Assembly (NCBI RefSeq): GCF_002901825.1
Contig: NZ_PPQD01000018.1
Coordinates: 17,078-72,708 of the forward strand
Source: Mammaliicoccus sciuri
GTDB taxonomy: Bacteria > Bacillota > Bacilli > Staphylococcales > Staphylococcaceae
DNA: 55,631 nt
Direction: 5' to 3'
The notes beneath the pieces are model-generated. The model made no database searches. It was not told where the DNA came from and was given only the letters and a program-made list of their open reading frames with translations. Position 1 is the first letter of the stretch, and each line of letters begins with the position of its first letter. This document shows, piece after piece, positions 1 to 8,432 of this stretch. Position numbers and translations under genes: made by a program.

Positions 1-2
1 AT

Positions 3-749
3 ACAAGTCTTGGGATATCAGAATGGCGCTATGAAGATGTGCCGTCTAAAGTTTGGGCCATTCAACCTTTACGAGACATGTGGGGAATCAATCGACGTAC
101 AGAAGCTAAGCTTAATAAGAAAGGTATATTTACGATTGGACACTTAGCTAACTATCCTGTGGAATATTTGAAGCGGGACTTTGGCGTTATTGGCGTTGAC
201 CTTCATTTGCATGCTAATGGTATTGATGAAAGTGTCATTAGAAATCCTCATCGTATATATGATAAATCTTTAGGTAAGTCCCAAATACTTATGCGTGATT
301 ACAGTATGAATGAACTTAAGACCGTATTAAATGAACAAGTAGATGAAGTTTACTTTCGTTCTAGAAAACTCAATTTATACCCTACACGTATTAGCGTGAG
401 TGTCGGTTATGCAGACGTTGGAGGTGTGCGGAAACAATTTACAAACAAAACGGGATTTATGAATACTTATGTTATCACACAATTATTATGGGATTATTTA
501 TCTCAATGGTTAGAACCGGACAGACTTTATAGAACAATGGCTATATCATTTGGTAAATTTATTCCGAACCAAATTAAGCAATTATCTTTATTCGATGATC
601 CGTATCAAATTAAGACAGAGACGCTCGAAAATCATTTAGATTTTATACGTATGAAATATGGTAAGGATGTTGTTATGCGCGGTTCAAGCCTATTAAATAG
701 TGGAACATTATTAGAAAGAAAAGGTTTAATTGCAGGTCATAAAGCTTAA
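3..749 (+). CDS. Y-family DNA polymerase (UmuC/DinB-like), C-terminal part, cut by window edge
   Basis: The frame is open to the first complete codon of the window, so the start and the catalytic palm lie upstream. What remains is about 248 residues: a helix-hairpin-helix-like stretch (around WGINRRTEAKLNKKGI) and the little-finger region that grips DNA. This matches the ImpB/MucB/SamB family of translesion polymerases used in SOS mutagenesis. The GTG at 39 is inside the protein, not a start. In staphylococci such genes are often paired with a YolD-like gene; a broken yolD-like copy lies at 17.9 kb. Family call fairly secure; exact subfamily not. Confidence 0.8.
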   Translation, partial: TSLGISEWRYEDVPSKVWAIQPLRDMWGINRRTEAKLNKKGIFTIGHLANYPVEYLKRDFGVIGVDLHLHANGIDESVIRNPHRIYDKSLGKSQILMRDYSMNELKTVLNEQVDEVYFRSRKLNLYPTRISVSVGYADVGGVRKQFTNKTGFMNTYVITQLLWDYLSQWLEPDRLYRTMAISFGKFIPNQIKQLSLFDDPYQIKTETLENHLDFIRMKYGKDVVMRGSSLLNSGTLLERKGLIAGHKA

Positions 750-769
750 TATTTATGGAGTGTATTGTA

Positions 770-964
770 ATGAAAGAACTTAATATAAACTGGGAAGCAG
801 ATTTTATTGAATACCAAACTTTATTATATAGTGGAGTCCATCCAGAATGGTTCTATGCTTGTATTAGAAATGATGTATTAGTACCAGCATATACAGGACA
901 AGGCAAACAATATTTTTGGACTAAAGATATCCTCCAAGCTCATAAAATAATACCAATATTTTAA
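770..964 (+). CDS. Small hypothetical protein downstream of the polymerase
   Basis: A 64-residue soluble protein (begins MKELNINWEADF) rich in aromatic residues, with no signal peptide or membrane segment. I start it at the ATG at 770 because GGAG lies 9 bases before it; an in-frame ATG at 755 would overlap that ribosome site. It begins 20 bases after the polymerase stop on the same strand, so the two are probably co-transcribed. I do not recognise the family. A link to DNA damage is only inferred from position. Confidence 0.6.
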   Translation: MKELNINWEADFIEYQTLLYSGVHPEWFYACIRNDVLVPAYTGQGKQYFWTKDILQAHKIIPIF

Positions 965-1084
965 AAAAAACAACTATTTACTACAATTATTGTTTAATTT
1001 TACCAAATATTTTCTTTATAAGTGTTTAACGTATCTTCACTTTGGATATATATAAAGAAGTGTAAAAATAGGAGGTAATAATAT

Positions 1085-1333
1085 ATGGGCTTTATATTAA
1101 TGTTAATCGTCGGCGGTTTAATCGGCTGGCTAGCAGGCGTTATTTTAGGTAAAGATATTCCAGGCGGTATTATTGGTAACATTATCGCAGGTATTATCGG
1201 TTCAGCAATTGGTGGTAAATTATTAGGAGATATGGGACCAGTAATAGGTGGAATTGCAATTATTCCAGCATTAATCGGTTCAATCATCTTAATCTTGATA
1301 CTTTCATTCATTTTAAAAGCAATTAAAAAATAG
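1085..1333 (+). CDS. GlsB/YeaQ/YmgE-family stress membrane protein
   Basis: An 82-residue, glycine- and isoleucine-rich protein with three predicted membrane segments (about 2-20, 26-46, 56-78) and the GxLIGWLAG start typical of this family, formerly called transglycosylase-associated. These proteins accompany Asp23/Gls24 envelope-stress proteins and are usually induced in general stress. AGGAGG sits 8 bases before the ATG, and a strong terminator follows at 1351, so it is probably a single-gene unit. No sigma-B promoter was identified with confidence. Confidence 0.85.
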   Translation: MGFILMLIVGGLIGWLAGVILGKDIPGGIIGNIIAGIIGSAIGGKLLGDMGPVIGGIAIIPALIGSIILILILSFILKAIKK

Positions 1334-1350
1334 AAAGTACAATAAATATA

Positions 1351-1396
1351 AAGAAGTATATCACTTAATTGATTTCGTGATATACTTCTTTTTTTA
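1351..1396 (+). terminator. Strong intrinsic terminator after the GlsB-type gene
   Basis: A 14-bp stem (AAGAAGTATATCAC paired with its complement) around a 12-nt loop, followed by a T run. It ends transcription of 1085-1333. Confidence 0.85.
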
Positions 1397-1571
1397 ATAC
1401 ATATATATCTAACAAATAGAAGCACCACACAAATTTGTGCGGTGCTTATGTCATATACGAATAAATATTTTCAAAACCACTCTAGGTAAATAGCTTTGTA
1501 ATAATAAAATACCCGACGTATATAAACTCTAAACATTATTTTAATAATAATCTAAAGAAATTCATGAATTT

Positions 1572-1670
1572 TTAACGTTTATTAGAACCTTTACTAAAAA
1601 GATTTCTTATAAGTCTCATGATTAGAACTGTACCAACATATCTTAAAATACGTTTTACTACGTTTCCCAT
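1572..1670 (-). CDS. Putative 32-residue basic amphipathic peptide
   Basis: A short frame (begins MGNVVKRILRYVGT, ends NLFSKGSNKR) preceded by AAGAGGAG about 9 bases before the ATG. The peptide has a central hydrophobic helix and basic ends, the shape of small membrane or phenol-soluble-modulin-like peptides, but I see no clear family match. The ribosome site is the main evidence for translation. It could be spurious. Confidence 0.4.
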   Translation of the reverse strand: MGNVVKRILRYVGTVLIMRLIRNLFSKGSNKR

Positions 1671-1767
1671 CCTTATCAGCTCCTCTTACTCTATATCATT
1701 TACTATTACTTCTTCACTACTTTACCCAATTAAGTCTTTCATTACACATATAATAAAAAGATTTCGT

Positions 1768-1892
1768 AGTCCCGCCCCGGCAAGGATGACTAGAGTTAAA
1801 AAAGCTTGGTACAAGCGTATTTCAATTCAGTCATCTACTGATAAGATACTACAAGAGACTGAGACATTACATTATGTCCCAGTCTTTTTTAT
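1768..1892. repeat. Staphylococcal intergenic repeat element with terminal hairpin
   Basis: This block carries sequence I associate with dispersed staphylococcal intergenic repeats: a GC-rich GTCCCGCCCCGGCA start, GACTAGAGTT, an AAGCTTGGTACAAGCG segment, and a closing hairpin (GACTGAGACA, 8-nt loop, TGTCCCAGTC) followed by six T. In this family the hairpin usually ends in a T run and may act as a terminator. The identification is from memory of such repeats, not an alignment. Confidence 0.5.
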
Positions 1893-1921
1893 ATGGAAAA
1901 ATCAATATAAACGTGAGGTTC

Positions 1922-2160
1922 TATGTTGCTTGTTTGATGTGTCTTGCAACATACAGAGGCGCCTATTTATCTTGTTTCACATGTCTTGATAAATACGAAG
2001 CGTTTATTTATCTTGTTTCGCATGTCTTGATAAATACGAAGCGTCTATTTATCTTGTTTCGTCAGTCTTGATAAATACAGGGTCCTCAACATTGCTTGTC
2101 ACACCTCACTTGCAATATTCAGACCTCCAACATTGCTTGTCACCCTTCACTTGCAATATT
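1922..2160. repeat. Tandem array of six covarying stem-loops, about 41-bp period
   Basis: Six inverted repeats start at 1922, 1964, 2005, 2046, 2088 and 2129. Each has an 8-nt arm, a 16-nt loop and an 8-nt arm. Arms are TATGTTGC/GCAACATA once, TATTTATC/GATAAATA three times, and AACATTGC/GCAATATT twice. Loops start TTGT and end CTT in all six (CTT-N9-ACAA reading outward on the other strand). Arm sequences change together across units, so pairing is kept while sequence is not. In the last two units the single non-Watson-Crick pair is G-U only if the minus strand is the RNA. The array lies downstream of the proP terminator. No family recognised. Confidence 0.85.
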
Positions 2161-2183
2161 TAGCCCTTATTTCTAAAATATGA

Positions 2184-2218
2184 AAAAGAGTCTAGAACAT
2201 TTCTGTCCCAGACTCTTT
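2184..2218 (-). terminator. Terminator of the ProP-type gene
   Basis: AGAGTCT stem with inner ACA/TGT pairing, next to the proP stop codon; minus-strand reading ends in TTTTT. The loop side carries GGGACAGAAATG, a phrase common in staphylococcal intergenic repeats. Confidence 0.75.
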
Positions 2219-2226
2219 AATATAAA

Positions 2227-3624
2227 TTAAGATTTTGTACTTTCGTTATGCCACCATAATGAATCTTTCGGATTTTCTACAGCATGAACAAATTCTTTTT
2301 TCGATGCTACAGTTGGATAAGATCCTTTTAATGATTTTTTAGAAGTATCTTCAAATAATGTTAAGACAACGATAAGGCCAATGACACTCACACCTAGTAA
2401 GTAGAATGCAGGTGCTAAATTATTACCTGTCACGTGTACTAACCATGAAGCTACTAATGGTGTTGTACCACCAAATAACGAAACTGAAATATTAAATGTC
2501 CATGATAATGTTCTATAACGAATATCTGTATGGAACAATGTTGGTAATGAACCTGGCATTGTACCTTCGTAGACTGACAATACGATACCTAACAATAGTA
2601 ATCCAAAGAATAAGAAACCAAGTCCACCAATATTTAAGAATTGGAATGAAACGACAGATACTAATATACCTAAGATTAAACCGAAAGATATCACTTTCTT
2701 ATTACCTATTTTATCACCAAGTCTACCAAATGTAAGCGCGAATGGTACCATAATCAGTAATACAACCGCTGTTATCGGCGTACTAATACGATCACTAATA
2801 CCAACCGTTTCATCTAGGTATGAAGGCATGTAACCTAATAATACATAGTTTGTAATGTTGAAGAAGGCTACAAACACAATACATAATAAGATATCTTTTT
2901 TATATTGTTTTATAATTTCAATAACGCTTAGTTGATCTTTTTGATCAGCGATATCATTTTCAAAAATTGGTGTTTCTTCTAAATGTGTTCTCAAGTAAAG
3001 ACCAATCAATCCAATTGGTGCACTTAAGAAGAATGGAATTCTCCAACCCCAAGAATTCATTTGAGCGTCCGATAGTGTCCAGAATAATACTGTAACAAGG
3101 ATAGATGCCACAATATAACCAGATAAAGTACCGATTTCTAAACCACTACCTAATCTAATTCTTTTATTATCCGGTGAAGACTCTGCGATATAAACCATCG
3201 CACCAGCATATTCCCCACCTACTGAGAAACCTTGTAAAATACGAGCTAGCAATAATAAAATTGGTGCCCAAATTCCGATTTGATCATATGTAGGTAATAG
3301 TCCAATAATCAAAGTAGAAATTGCCATCATAATAATTGTAAATGTTAAGACAACTTTTCTACCTAGCTTGTCACCTATTTTACCAAAGACAATGCCGCCC
3401 ACTGGTCTAAGTAAGAATGCTATCGCAAATGTTGCAAAAGTGAAAATTAATTTTAATTCATCATTTTGAACTGGACTGAAGAAATTCTTACTAATGATAA
3501 CTGCAAGGTAAGAATATAGAGCAAAGTCAAACCATTCCATTGCATTACCAATACCAGTAGCAAACACACTTTTCTTTGCCATACCGATATCTACGACGTT
3601 GATTTTCTTTTTATTAAACTTCAA
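2227..3624 (-). CDS. proP: Proline/betaine-type MFS transporter
   Basis: A 465-residue major facilitator of the metabolite:H+ symporter (sugar-porter-like MHS) group with 12 predicted membrane helices. The GDKLGRK loop between helices 2 and 3 and the [18 protein letters not shown] segment are hallmarks of ProP/ShiA-type carriers that take up compatible solutes. I start it at TTG 3624: AAAGGAG lies 10 bases upstream, while upstream in-frame ATGs at 3645 and 3666 fall at or before the predicted transcription start. The resulting length equals the staphylococcal ProP protein. It ends in a strong terminator. Substrate is inferred from homology. Confidence 0.85.
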   Translation of the reverse strand: MKFNKKKINVVDIGMAKKSVFATGIGNAMEWFDFALYSYLAVIISKNFFSPVQNDELKLIFTFATFAIAFLLRPVGGIVFGKIGDKLGRKVVLTFTIIMMAISTLIIGLLPTYDQIGIWAPILLLLARILQGFSVGGEYAGAMVYIAESSPDNKRIRLGSGLEIGTLSGYIVASILVTVLFWTLSDAQMNSWGWRIPFFLSAPIGLIGLYLRTHLEETPIFENDIADQKDQLSVIEIIKQYKKDILLCIVFVAFFNITNYVLLGYMPSYLDETVGISDRISTPITAVVLLIMVPFALTFGRLGDKIGNKKVISFGLILGILVSVVSFQFLNIGGLGFLFFGLLLLGIVLSVYEGTMPGSLPTLFHTDIRYRTLSWTFNISVSLFGGTTPLVASWLVHVTGNNLAPAFYLLGVSVIGLIVVLTLFEDTSKKSLKGSYPTVASKKEFVHAVENPKDSLWWHNESTKS

Positions 3625-3653
3625 ACGTATACAGCTCCTTTTCATGTTTAAAG

Positions 3654-3682
3654 AGTATACGCTCACTTTTTTATAGTGTCAA
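3654..3682 (-). promoter_or_regulatory. Sigma-A promoter of proP
   Basis: TTGACA at 3677-3682, a 17-bp spacer, and TATACT at 3654-3659, both close to consensus. Predicted start near 3647 leaves only about 23 nt of leader, which supports the TTG start at 3624. Confidence 0.75.
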
Positions 3683-3729
3683 CTTAATATTTAAATATAA
3701 TAATATACACTTTTCATCTAATGGTATAC

Positions 3730-3773
3730 AAATAAAAAATGTCCACGCTTACATCATAGTAAGCATGGACATT
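3730..3773 (-). terminator. Terminator of the AEC transporter gene
   Basis: A long stem (AATGTCCA...TGGACATT with inner GCTTAC/GTAAGC) followed on the minus strand by a T run; 22 bases after the stop of the next gene. Confidence 0.85.
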
Positions 3774-3794
3774 ATAAATTTAAACAATTTTTAC

Positions 3795-4715
3795 TTAAGT
3801 AAATAGTATATATGACAAATAAATAACAATTGAAACTGTGACTGAGCTCAATAATGTAGAGAATAATACAATTTGAGCATGTAGTTCTGGCTCCACATCA
3901 TATTCAAAAGCAATCGTTGATGTATTTCTTGAAGTTGGAAAGGCACTAGCTATAAATAAAGATTGTGCAATAACGCCATCAATATGGAATAAATAAATTA
4001 AACTAAGTGCAATAAGCGGTCCAATTATCAACCTACCAATCAACGATCCCATAATTGCTCTATGCAATAATTTCAATTTAATATGCGCTAATTGAGCACC
4101 TAATAAAATTAAAGCAATTGGCGCAAAACTATCTGAAATTTGGTGAATAGGAATTAGAAACACTTGAGATAATTTAATATGCCCTACTTGAAATATAATA
4201 CCTAAAATCAGTGCATGAAAAACAGGTAGCTTCAAAAAAGAAATGACTATATCTTTTAAACTTTTAGTAGTAGAAAGTAAATTATACATACCATAAGAAT
4301 ACGTAAGTAGATTTTGAAAAATAAGCACGAAGATTTGTACCGCAACACCAATAGGATTTTGACTAAAAATTAATTGACTGACCGGCAAACCATAGTTACC
4401 AGAATTCATCAAAGAGATACTATTCTTTAAAGCAGCACTCTCACCTTTTTGAAGGTTCAATACTTTAGCAAATAAATTACCAATTAAGATCATAACTAAA
4501 CTATAAGCTACAATATAGTAAAGAACCTTTAACAGCAAATCCATCTGAATCGTAATATCATAAATATTCGCAAAAACCGCAACAGGCATTAAACAATAAG
4601 TAATCAGTGTAGAAAAATGTTTTAAATTAAATGCAAACTTTCTCTGTAATAAAAAACCAACAAAAATTAAAATAAGAAGCGGCAATAACACTTCCGTTAA
4701 AATGAAAACAAACAT
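3795..4715 (-). CDS. AEC (auxin efflux carrier) family transporter
   Basis: A 306-residue integral membrane protein with about ten hydrophobic helices in two five-helix halves. The N-terminal PLLILIFVGFLL and the NSGNYGLPVSQLIF segment fit the AEC family, whose bacterial members move malate, malonate or other anions. The family is secure from overall layout; the substrate cannot be read from sequence. It is a single-gene unit with its own terminator. Confidence 0.8.
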   Translation of the reverse strand: MFVFILTEVLLPLLILIFVGFLLQRKFAFNLKHFSTLITYCLMPVAVFANIYDITIQMDLLLKVLYYIVAYSLVMILIGNLFAKVLNLQKGESAALKNSISLMNSGNYGLPVSQLIFSQNPIGVAVQIFVLIFQNLLTYSYGMYNLLSTTKSLKDIVISFLKLPVFHALILGIIFQVGHIKLSQVFLIPIHQISDSFAPIALILLGAQLAHIKLKLLHRAIMGSLIGRLIIGPLIALSLIYLFHIDGVIAQSLFIASAFPTSRNTSTIAFEYDVEPELHAQIVLFSTLLSSVTVSIVIYLSYILFT

Positions 4716-4844
4716 AATATCCTCTTTCTTTCTATATTTCCTTTATATTCAAACTATCACAAATAAATCATAATAAATATGACAAATTTAGTATTTTGAA
4801 TGATAAGTTTAAGTTATGAATATAGAAATATAGATAACTAAAGC

Positions 4845-5321
4845 TTAGGTAGTTTTATTAAATTTTTCCATTCTATAAATACCTTCATCATCTTGAAATT
4901 TGATACCATTCTTGAAATCATAACCATACTTTCTATAGAATTCTACTGCTGTAACAGAAGCTGGAACCTCTATACGTTGTGCACGTTTATAATAATAGTC
5001 ATTTTCAAGGGTTTCTATTATAAGCTTACCTATACCTCTTCCTTGATGATCTGGTGATACAAAAATGGTAAACAAGCTACTTTCAGTTTGGCTATCCCAA
5101 TACGGTCCTATTGCACCTGTTGCTATTATTTGATTATTTTCTTCAAATATATAAAAATTTGTAAAACTTGCTCTTTTAATTATTGCTTCAGGTGTCATGC
5201 TACTCACAACTTTTTCTATTTCTTCAACTGGTTCGTCTTTTACATTAGTTGTTCTCAATGTGTGAATAATCATTTCACTAACTGCTTTAGCATCTTTTAA
5301 ATCAAACATTCTAATTTTCAT
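4845..5321 (-). CDS. GNAT-family N-acetyltransferase
   Basis: A 158-residue single-domain GNAT enzyme. The acetyl-CoA-binding motif A is visible as VSPDHQGRGIGKLIIETLE (Q/RxxGxG/A), followed by the family's C-terminal VEFYRKYGYDF segment. The substrate (small molecule or protein amine) is unknown. It starts 11 bases after the upstream phosphatase stop, with AAGGATG as ribosome site, so the two genes form an operon. Confidence 0.85.
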   Translation of the reverse strand: MKIRMFDLKDAKAVSEMIIHTLRTTNVKDEPVEEIEKVVSSMTPEAIIKRASFTNFYIFEENNQIIATGAIGPYWDSQTESSLFTIFVSPDHQGRGIGKLIIETLENDYYYKRAQRIEVPASVTAVEFYRKYGYDFKNGIKFQDDEGIYRMEKFNKTT

Positions 5322-5332
5322 ACAATCATCCT

Positions 5333-5929
5333 TTATATCTCACCAATTTTCTTATATTGAGACAAGTGGTTCACTTGGTTACATTCTAATATTTCTACTT
5401 TATCGTCTGATATTTTTAATGATGTAATACCACCGTTTGCAAGTTTAATTTTTCCTGTCCCTGTTTCTCCATTTGAATAATGATATAATATGGCATTAAT
5501 AAAGGCACCATGTGATACGACTACTACATTTTGATTATGATATTTATCATGTATTTCAGCTAATCCTGTTAAAAATCTACGCTCGATGCTAGCCCCATCT
5601 TCACTATTAGGATATATTCGATCTGGGAAGCGTTCGAGTTTTTCAGCAAGCGTCATACCTTCAGCGTCACCAAATGATAATTCAATAAATGCTTCTCTTT
5701 CAATCAAATCTACATTCAATTGTTCTTGCACAATTTCAGCAGTTTTTTTAGCTCTTTTTAAAGGACTCGTAATAATCACATCAATTTTTTTATCTTTTAA
5801 AGCAGCACCGCTTTCCTTTGCTTGTAATTCGCCATTATGATTCAAAGGAATATCCGTTCTACCTTGAGTTCTACCTTCTAAATTCCAATCCGTTTCACCA
5901 TGTCTTAAAAAATATACATTTGTCATCAT
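5333..5929 (-). CDS. Histidine phosphatase (phosphoglycerate mutase-like) family protein
   Basis: A 198-residue protein of the branch 1 histidine phosphatase superfamily. The phosphohistidine motif LRHGETDWN is at residues 8-16 and the second catalytic histidine is in VVSHGAF. The dPGM-specific length and residues are not present, so it is more likely a broad phosphatase than a glycolytic mutase; glycolysis here already has GpmI. It is the first gene of a pair with the acetyltransferase 4845-5321. Two adjacent ATG codons could serve as start. Confidence 0.85.
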   Translation of the reverse strand: MMTNVYFLRHGETDWNLEGRTQGRTDIPLNHNGELQAKESGAALKDKKIDVIITSPLKRAKKTAEIVQEQLNVDLIEREAFIELSFGDAEGMTLAEKLERFPDRIYPNSEDGASIERRFLTGLAEIHDKYHNQNVVVVSHGAFINAILYHYSNGETGTGKIKLANGGITSLKISDDKVEILECNQVNHLSQYKKIGEI

Positions 5930-6066
5930 TCAAACCTCACATTAAATAATTTAAAATCTATTGTATCACTTATAACGGTACATAACACGCTAAATTTCAG
6001 TATATATACATTTATAATTGAAAAGAAAGCTTTCGAATTGGACTTAACATTATTGTATAATATTTC

Positions 6067-6145
6067 CATATATTACAAACATGATAGCTTCCATCATGGT
6101 CAACACCAAACCCCCTTATTCCGTGAAAATAAGGGGGTTTTTTTA
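6067..6145 (+). ncRNA. Candidate small RNA with C-rich terminator stem
   Basis: A TATAAT box at 6056-6061 is followed after about 7 nt by a segment without an open frame. It contains a 6-bp hairpin (CATGAT/ATCATG, 6082-6100) and then a very strong terminator with CCCCCTTATT paired to AATAAGGGGG and seven T. No annotated plus-strand gene could use this terminator, so a short RNA of about 78 nt is the simplest reading. No good -35 box is placed at 17 bp, which lowers confidence. The terminator also faces the minus-strand gene 6156-6344. Confidence 0.5.
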
Positions 6146-6155
6146 GTGTGGTTAA

Positions 6156-6344
6156 TTATCTATTATTTCTAATTCTAATGGATACCGTTTCAACAACAAT
6201 ACTAATTAAAGTCATTACGATTAATAGTACAACTAAACTCCAAACATATCCTAATTCCAAATAATTAGTTAAAGTGGTACATCCCCAAATAGCTAAGAAA
6301 TAGATTAATAACCTTAAGATAAAAAATATAATGTTATTATACAT
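6156..6344 (-). CDS. Small two-helix membrane protein
   Basis: A 62-residue protein with two hydrophobic segments (about 4-22 and 32-52) and a basic tail (IRIRNNR). The ribosome site is weak. It lies just downstream of the nuclease gene and ends at a bidirectional terminator. No family recognised. Confidence 0.5.
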   Translation of the reverse strand: MYNNIIFFILRLLIYFLAIWGCTTLTNYLELGYVWSLVVLLIVMTLISIVVETVSIRIRNNR

Positions 6345-6380
6345 AATGATCTACTTTAACTAAGATACATAAAAATAAAT

Positions 6381-7310
6381 TTAATTTACTTCACATGCAA
6401 AGTTATCTTTATCTCTATCTAGTTTAGCATTGTATGCTGGATGTGTGCTTGGTACGCCATTTGGATATACTTTTCTAAGTGCCGTACAGTTTGGATAATA
6501 TTCTGACCCTGCATTTTGAGAAGTATTATTTGGTGTTTGTGTTGTAGCACTTCCTGCTCCATTTGAACTTTGCGTATTACTTGATGCTGGTTGCTCAGTT
6601 GTATGTTGTTGTGTACTTGCTTGATTATCTTCAAATGCACTTCCTAAACTCCAAATACCTAATTTTTCTTCTTTTGCTTTTTCTTGTGCACTTTCTAATT
6701 GATCTAAGTATCTTGTATTAGGTGGATATACATATGCTACTTTAGCTAATCCTTCTCTGACCAATATTTCATTAAGCATTTTACCATCTACATATATGTA
6801 TGCTAAATAACGTTGATATTTATCTGTTTGTCCACCTACATCAAACTCTACTTCAATTTTATTTGCATTAGTTAACAATTCTTTCGTTCTATCTGATGCT
6901 TCTTGACCAAATGGCTGTTTACCTAATCTTGGGTGTTTCGTTTCAGGTGTATCAATCAGTAAAAATCTAAATGATTTTTGACTGCCATTATAAATAAATT
7001 TCGCAGTATCTCCATCAACTGTACCCGCTAAATCAACTGGAATTCTGTCTGTCGTACCAGGTTTGTATGATTTTTCTTGAGTACTATTTTGACTAGATTT
7101 CTCATTATTATTTGAATGTTTCTCGGAATTCTCTACTTTTTCCTTCAGCTTTTTATTTGTCTCTTCTAATTCTTTTTGTTTACTTTTTAATGCTGTATTC
7201 TCTTGTTTTACTTTTTCTTTTTCACTATTATCAGTACTTCCATTACTACAACCACTTGCAATGGTTGCTAAGAATAAAATACTTACACATAACAATATAA
7301 TCTTTTTCAT
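6381..7310 (-). CDS. Lipoprotein thermonuclease with C-terminal Excalibur domain
   Basis: A 309-residue surface nuclease. Residues 1-21 form a lipoprotein signal (ATIASGC lipobox, cysteine 21), then comes a Lys/Glu-rich coiled-coil linker (25-80), an SNase domain (about 90-222; DGDTAKF, RFLLIDTPETKHP, KYQRYLAYIYVDG with the catalytic-type Arg/Glu positions), a Ser/Thr/Gln-rich spacer, and an Excalibur calcium-binding domain (about 270-309) ending in DRDKDNFACE. Such enzymes cut extracellular DNA with Ca2+. It resembles B. subtilis YncB/YokF more than the secreted S. aureus Nuc in its membrane anchor and Excalibur tail. Confidence 0.9.
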   Translation of the reverse strand: MKKIILLCVSILFLATIASGCSNGSTDNSEKEKVKQENTALKSKQKELEETNKKLKEKVENSEKHSNNNEKSSQNSTQEKSYKPGTTDRIPVDLAGTVDGDTAKFIYNGSQKSFRFLLIDTPETKHPRLGKQPFGQEASDRTKELLTNANKIEVEFDVGGQTDKYQRYLAYIYVDGKMLNEILVREGLAKVAYVYPPNTRYLDQLESAQEKAKEEKLGIWSLGSAFEDNQASTQQHTTEQPASSNTQSSNGAGSATTQTPNNTSQNAGSEYYPNCTALRKVYPNGVPSTHPAYNAKLDRDKDNFACEVN

Positions 7311-7469
7311 AACACTTACTCCTACTTAAATATTCATTTTACTTATTATACCAAATTTTGAAGATTTTATAATTATATTTTGAAATTTCGCTCAATTTAA
7401 TTAATTTACCTTAAAATATCAAGGTTATTATATGTATTAACAAGGAATATCCAATGGCTATAATCTCAA

Positions 7470-7503
7470 AAAAATAAAAAACACCTTTACGATGTTTTTA
7501 GTC
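7470..7503 (-). terminator. Terminator of the two-gene membrane operon
   Basis: AAAACATC/GGTGTTTT stem with short loop, then TTTTTTATTTTTTT on the minus strand; it overlaps the stop codon of 7498-7656. Confidence 0.6.
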
Positions 7504-7656
7504 AAATAACCGAAATATGATTCTAAATATCCAGCCTATAGCTCTTGGAATTGTCACGAATATTGCTCTGATAATATCTCCTATATAAAAGAAGCCTTCT
7601 AAAAAATCTCCAAAAGATAATTTATCAGCTTTATGTTTTTTATTTTCTTTACCCAT
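7498..7656 (-). CDS. Small hypothetical protein, 52 residues
   Basis: Starts at an ATG with a near-perfect AGGAGGCG ribosome site 4 bases before it. The first 15 residues are charged (MGKENKKHKADK), the rest is amphipathic with alternating aromatic and isoleucine residues and ends in FRLFD. It lies 20 bases downstream of the membrane protein 7677-8030 and is followed by a terminator, so the two form an operon. No family recognised. Confidence 0.65.
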   Translation of the reverse strand: MGKENKKHKADKLSFGDFLEGFFYIGDIIRAIFVTIPRAIGWIFRIIFRLFD

Positions 7657-7676
7657 ATGACGCCTCCTATCTTAAT

Positions 7677-8030
7677 TTATAAATGTACTAAAACAAATTC
7701 AACTAGATAATTGATACCTTTTATAAATATATAAAATGCATAAGCCATAGTGCCTAAAATAAATAAAGCAGACATTATTTTAATTTTTTCTCCCTTTTCT
7801 CTATAAACAATATGGACAATAATAAACATTGTCATTAAAGAAAGATAAGCAAAAGCCACTGCTGTTAACGTACCTAACGCATTCCTTTTAGTAGGAAAGT
7901 GACTCGTAATCCATGTATCATAAAATGCATCTCTAATACCGATATGTTCAGTATAAAGATCAAAGCCTATTCCTAGTAATATCAGTAAACCTTCAAAAAT
8001 AAATGCCATCAACAAAATGAATGCTTTCAT
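7677..8030 (-). CDS. Hypothetical membrane protein, three to four helices
   Basis: A 117-residue protein with hydrophobic segments at about 3-22, 52-74 and 84-104. AAAGGTG precedes the ATG. It is the first gene of a two-gene unit with 7498-7656. I see no catalytic motif and do not recognise the family. Confidence 0.65.
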   Translation of the reverse strand: MKAFILLMAFIFEGLLILLGIGFDLYTEHIGIRDAFYDTWITSHFPTKRNALGTLTAVAFAYLSLMTMFIIVHIVYREKGEKIKIMSALFILGTMAYAFYIFIKGINYLVEFVLVHL

Positions 8031-8112
8031 TTAATCACCTTTAGTATTTTAATTAATTCTACAATTAATAAATAACATTAGTTATGGAATAATAGTAATA
8101 TACTTATGAAAT

Positions 8113-8142
8113 AAGGGCAACATGTCGAAACACATTGCCCTT
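8113..8142. repeat. Orphan hairpin
   Basis: AAGGGCAA/TTGCCCTT stem with inner TGT/ACA pairing. It resembles the 5' hairpin of SprF-type RNAs but the diagnostic downstream GAGCCCGTTAAAAAGACGG is missing, so it may be a relic. No gene reads into it on the plus strand. Confidence 0.4.
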
Positions 8143-8274
8143 CGAATATTTTTATTAATTTTTAGATAAGAATGGATATGTAAAATAAAGTAAGGATTTC
8201 ACATTAATATCTTAACAGTTTATGATAAAATAATGATATTCAAAAAACATTCATTCTGACCAGACTGAGGCACT

Positions 8275-8424
8275 ATGTACTTAATATGTGGCATTACGCT
8301 AATACTTATAAGCATTATCATATTTATCTGGGAAGGCAAAAGTTTCTTCAATATATTTATATTTGCTTTAGGAATTTTATTAACTTTAGGTTCTTTGTTA
8401 AACCTCCTTTTAAATTTAATATAA
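8275..8424 (+). CDS. Putative 49-residue hydrophobic peptide
   Basis: Two membrane-spanning stretches separated by a short polar turn (WEGKSFF). A GAGG lies only 4 bases before the ATG, so the ribosome site is close but plausible. It is convergent with 8433-8510. No family recognised; may not be expressed. Confidence 0.4.
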   Translation: MYLICGITLILISIIIFIWEGKSFFNIFIFALGILLTLGSLLNLLLNLI

Positions 8425-8432
8425 AAAACTAG

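Noticed and set aside
1421-1446. Terminator (AGCACC/GGTGCT hairpin)
   Set aside because: No T run follows on either strand and no gene needs it; kept only as an unexplained hairpin.
1618-2071. Plus-strand frames of 65-123 residues across the repeat array
   Set aside because: They read through inverted repeats, have no ribosome sites and repetitive sense (LVSHVLINTK); no protein-like composition.
1922-2160. CRISPR array
   Set aside because: Units are regularly spaced, but each unit is itself an inverted repeat, the parts between hairpins are only 9-10 bases, and no cas gene is present.
6067-6145. RsaE/RoxS small RNA
   Set aside because: The characteristic CCCCTTTGTTT loops are absent; the C-rich part is inside the terminator stem.
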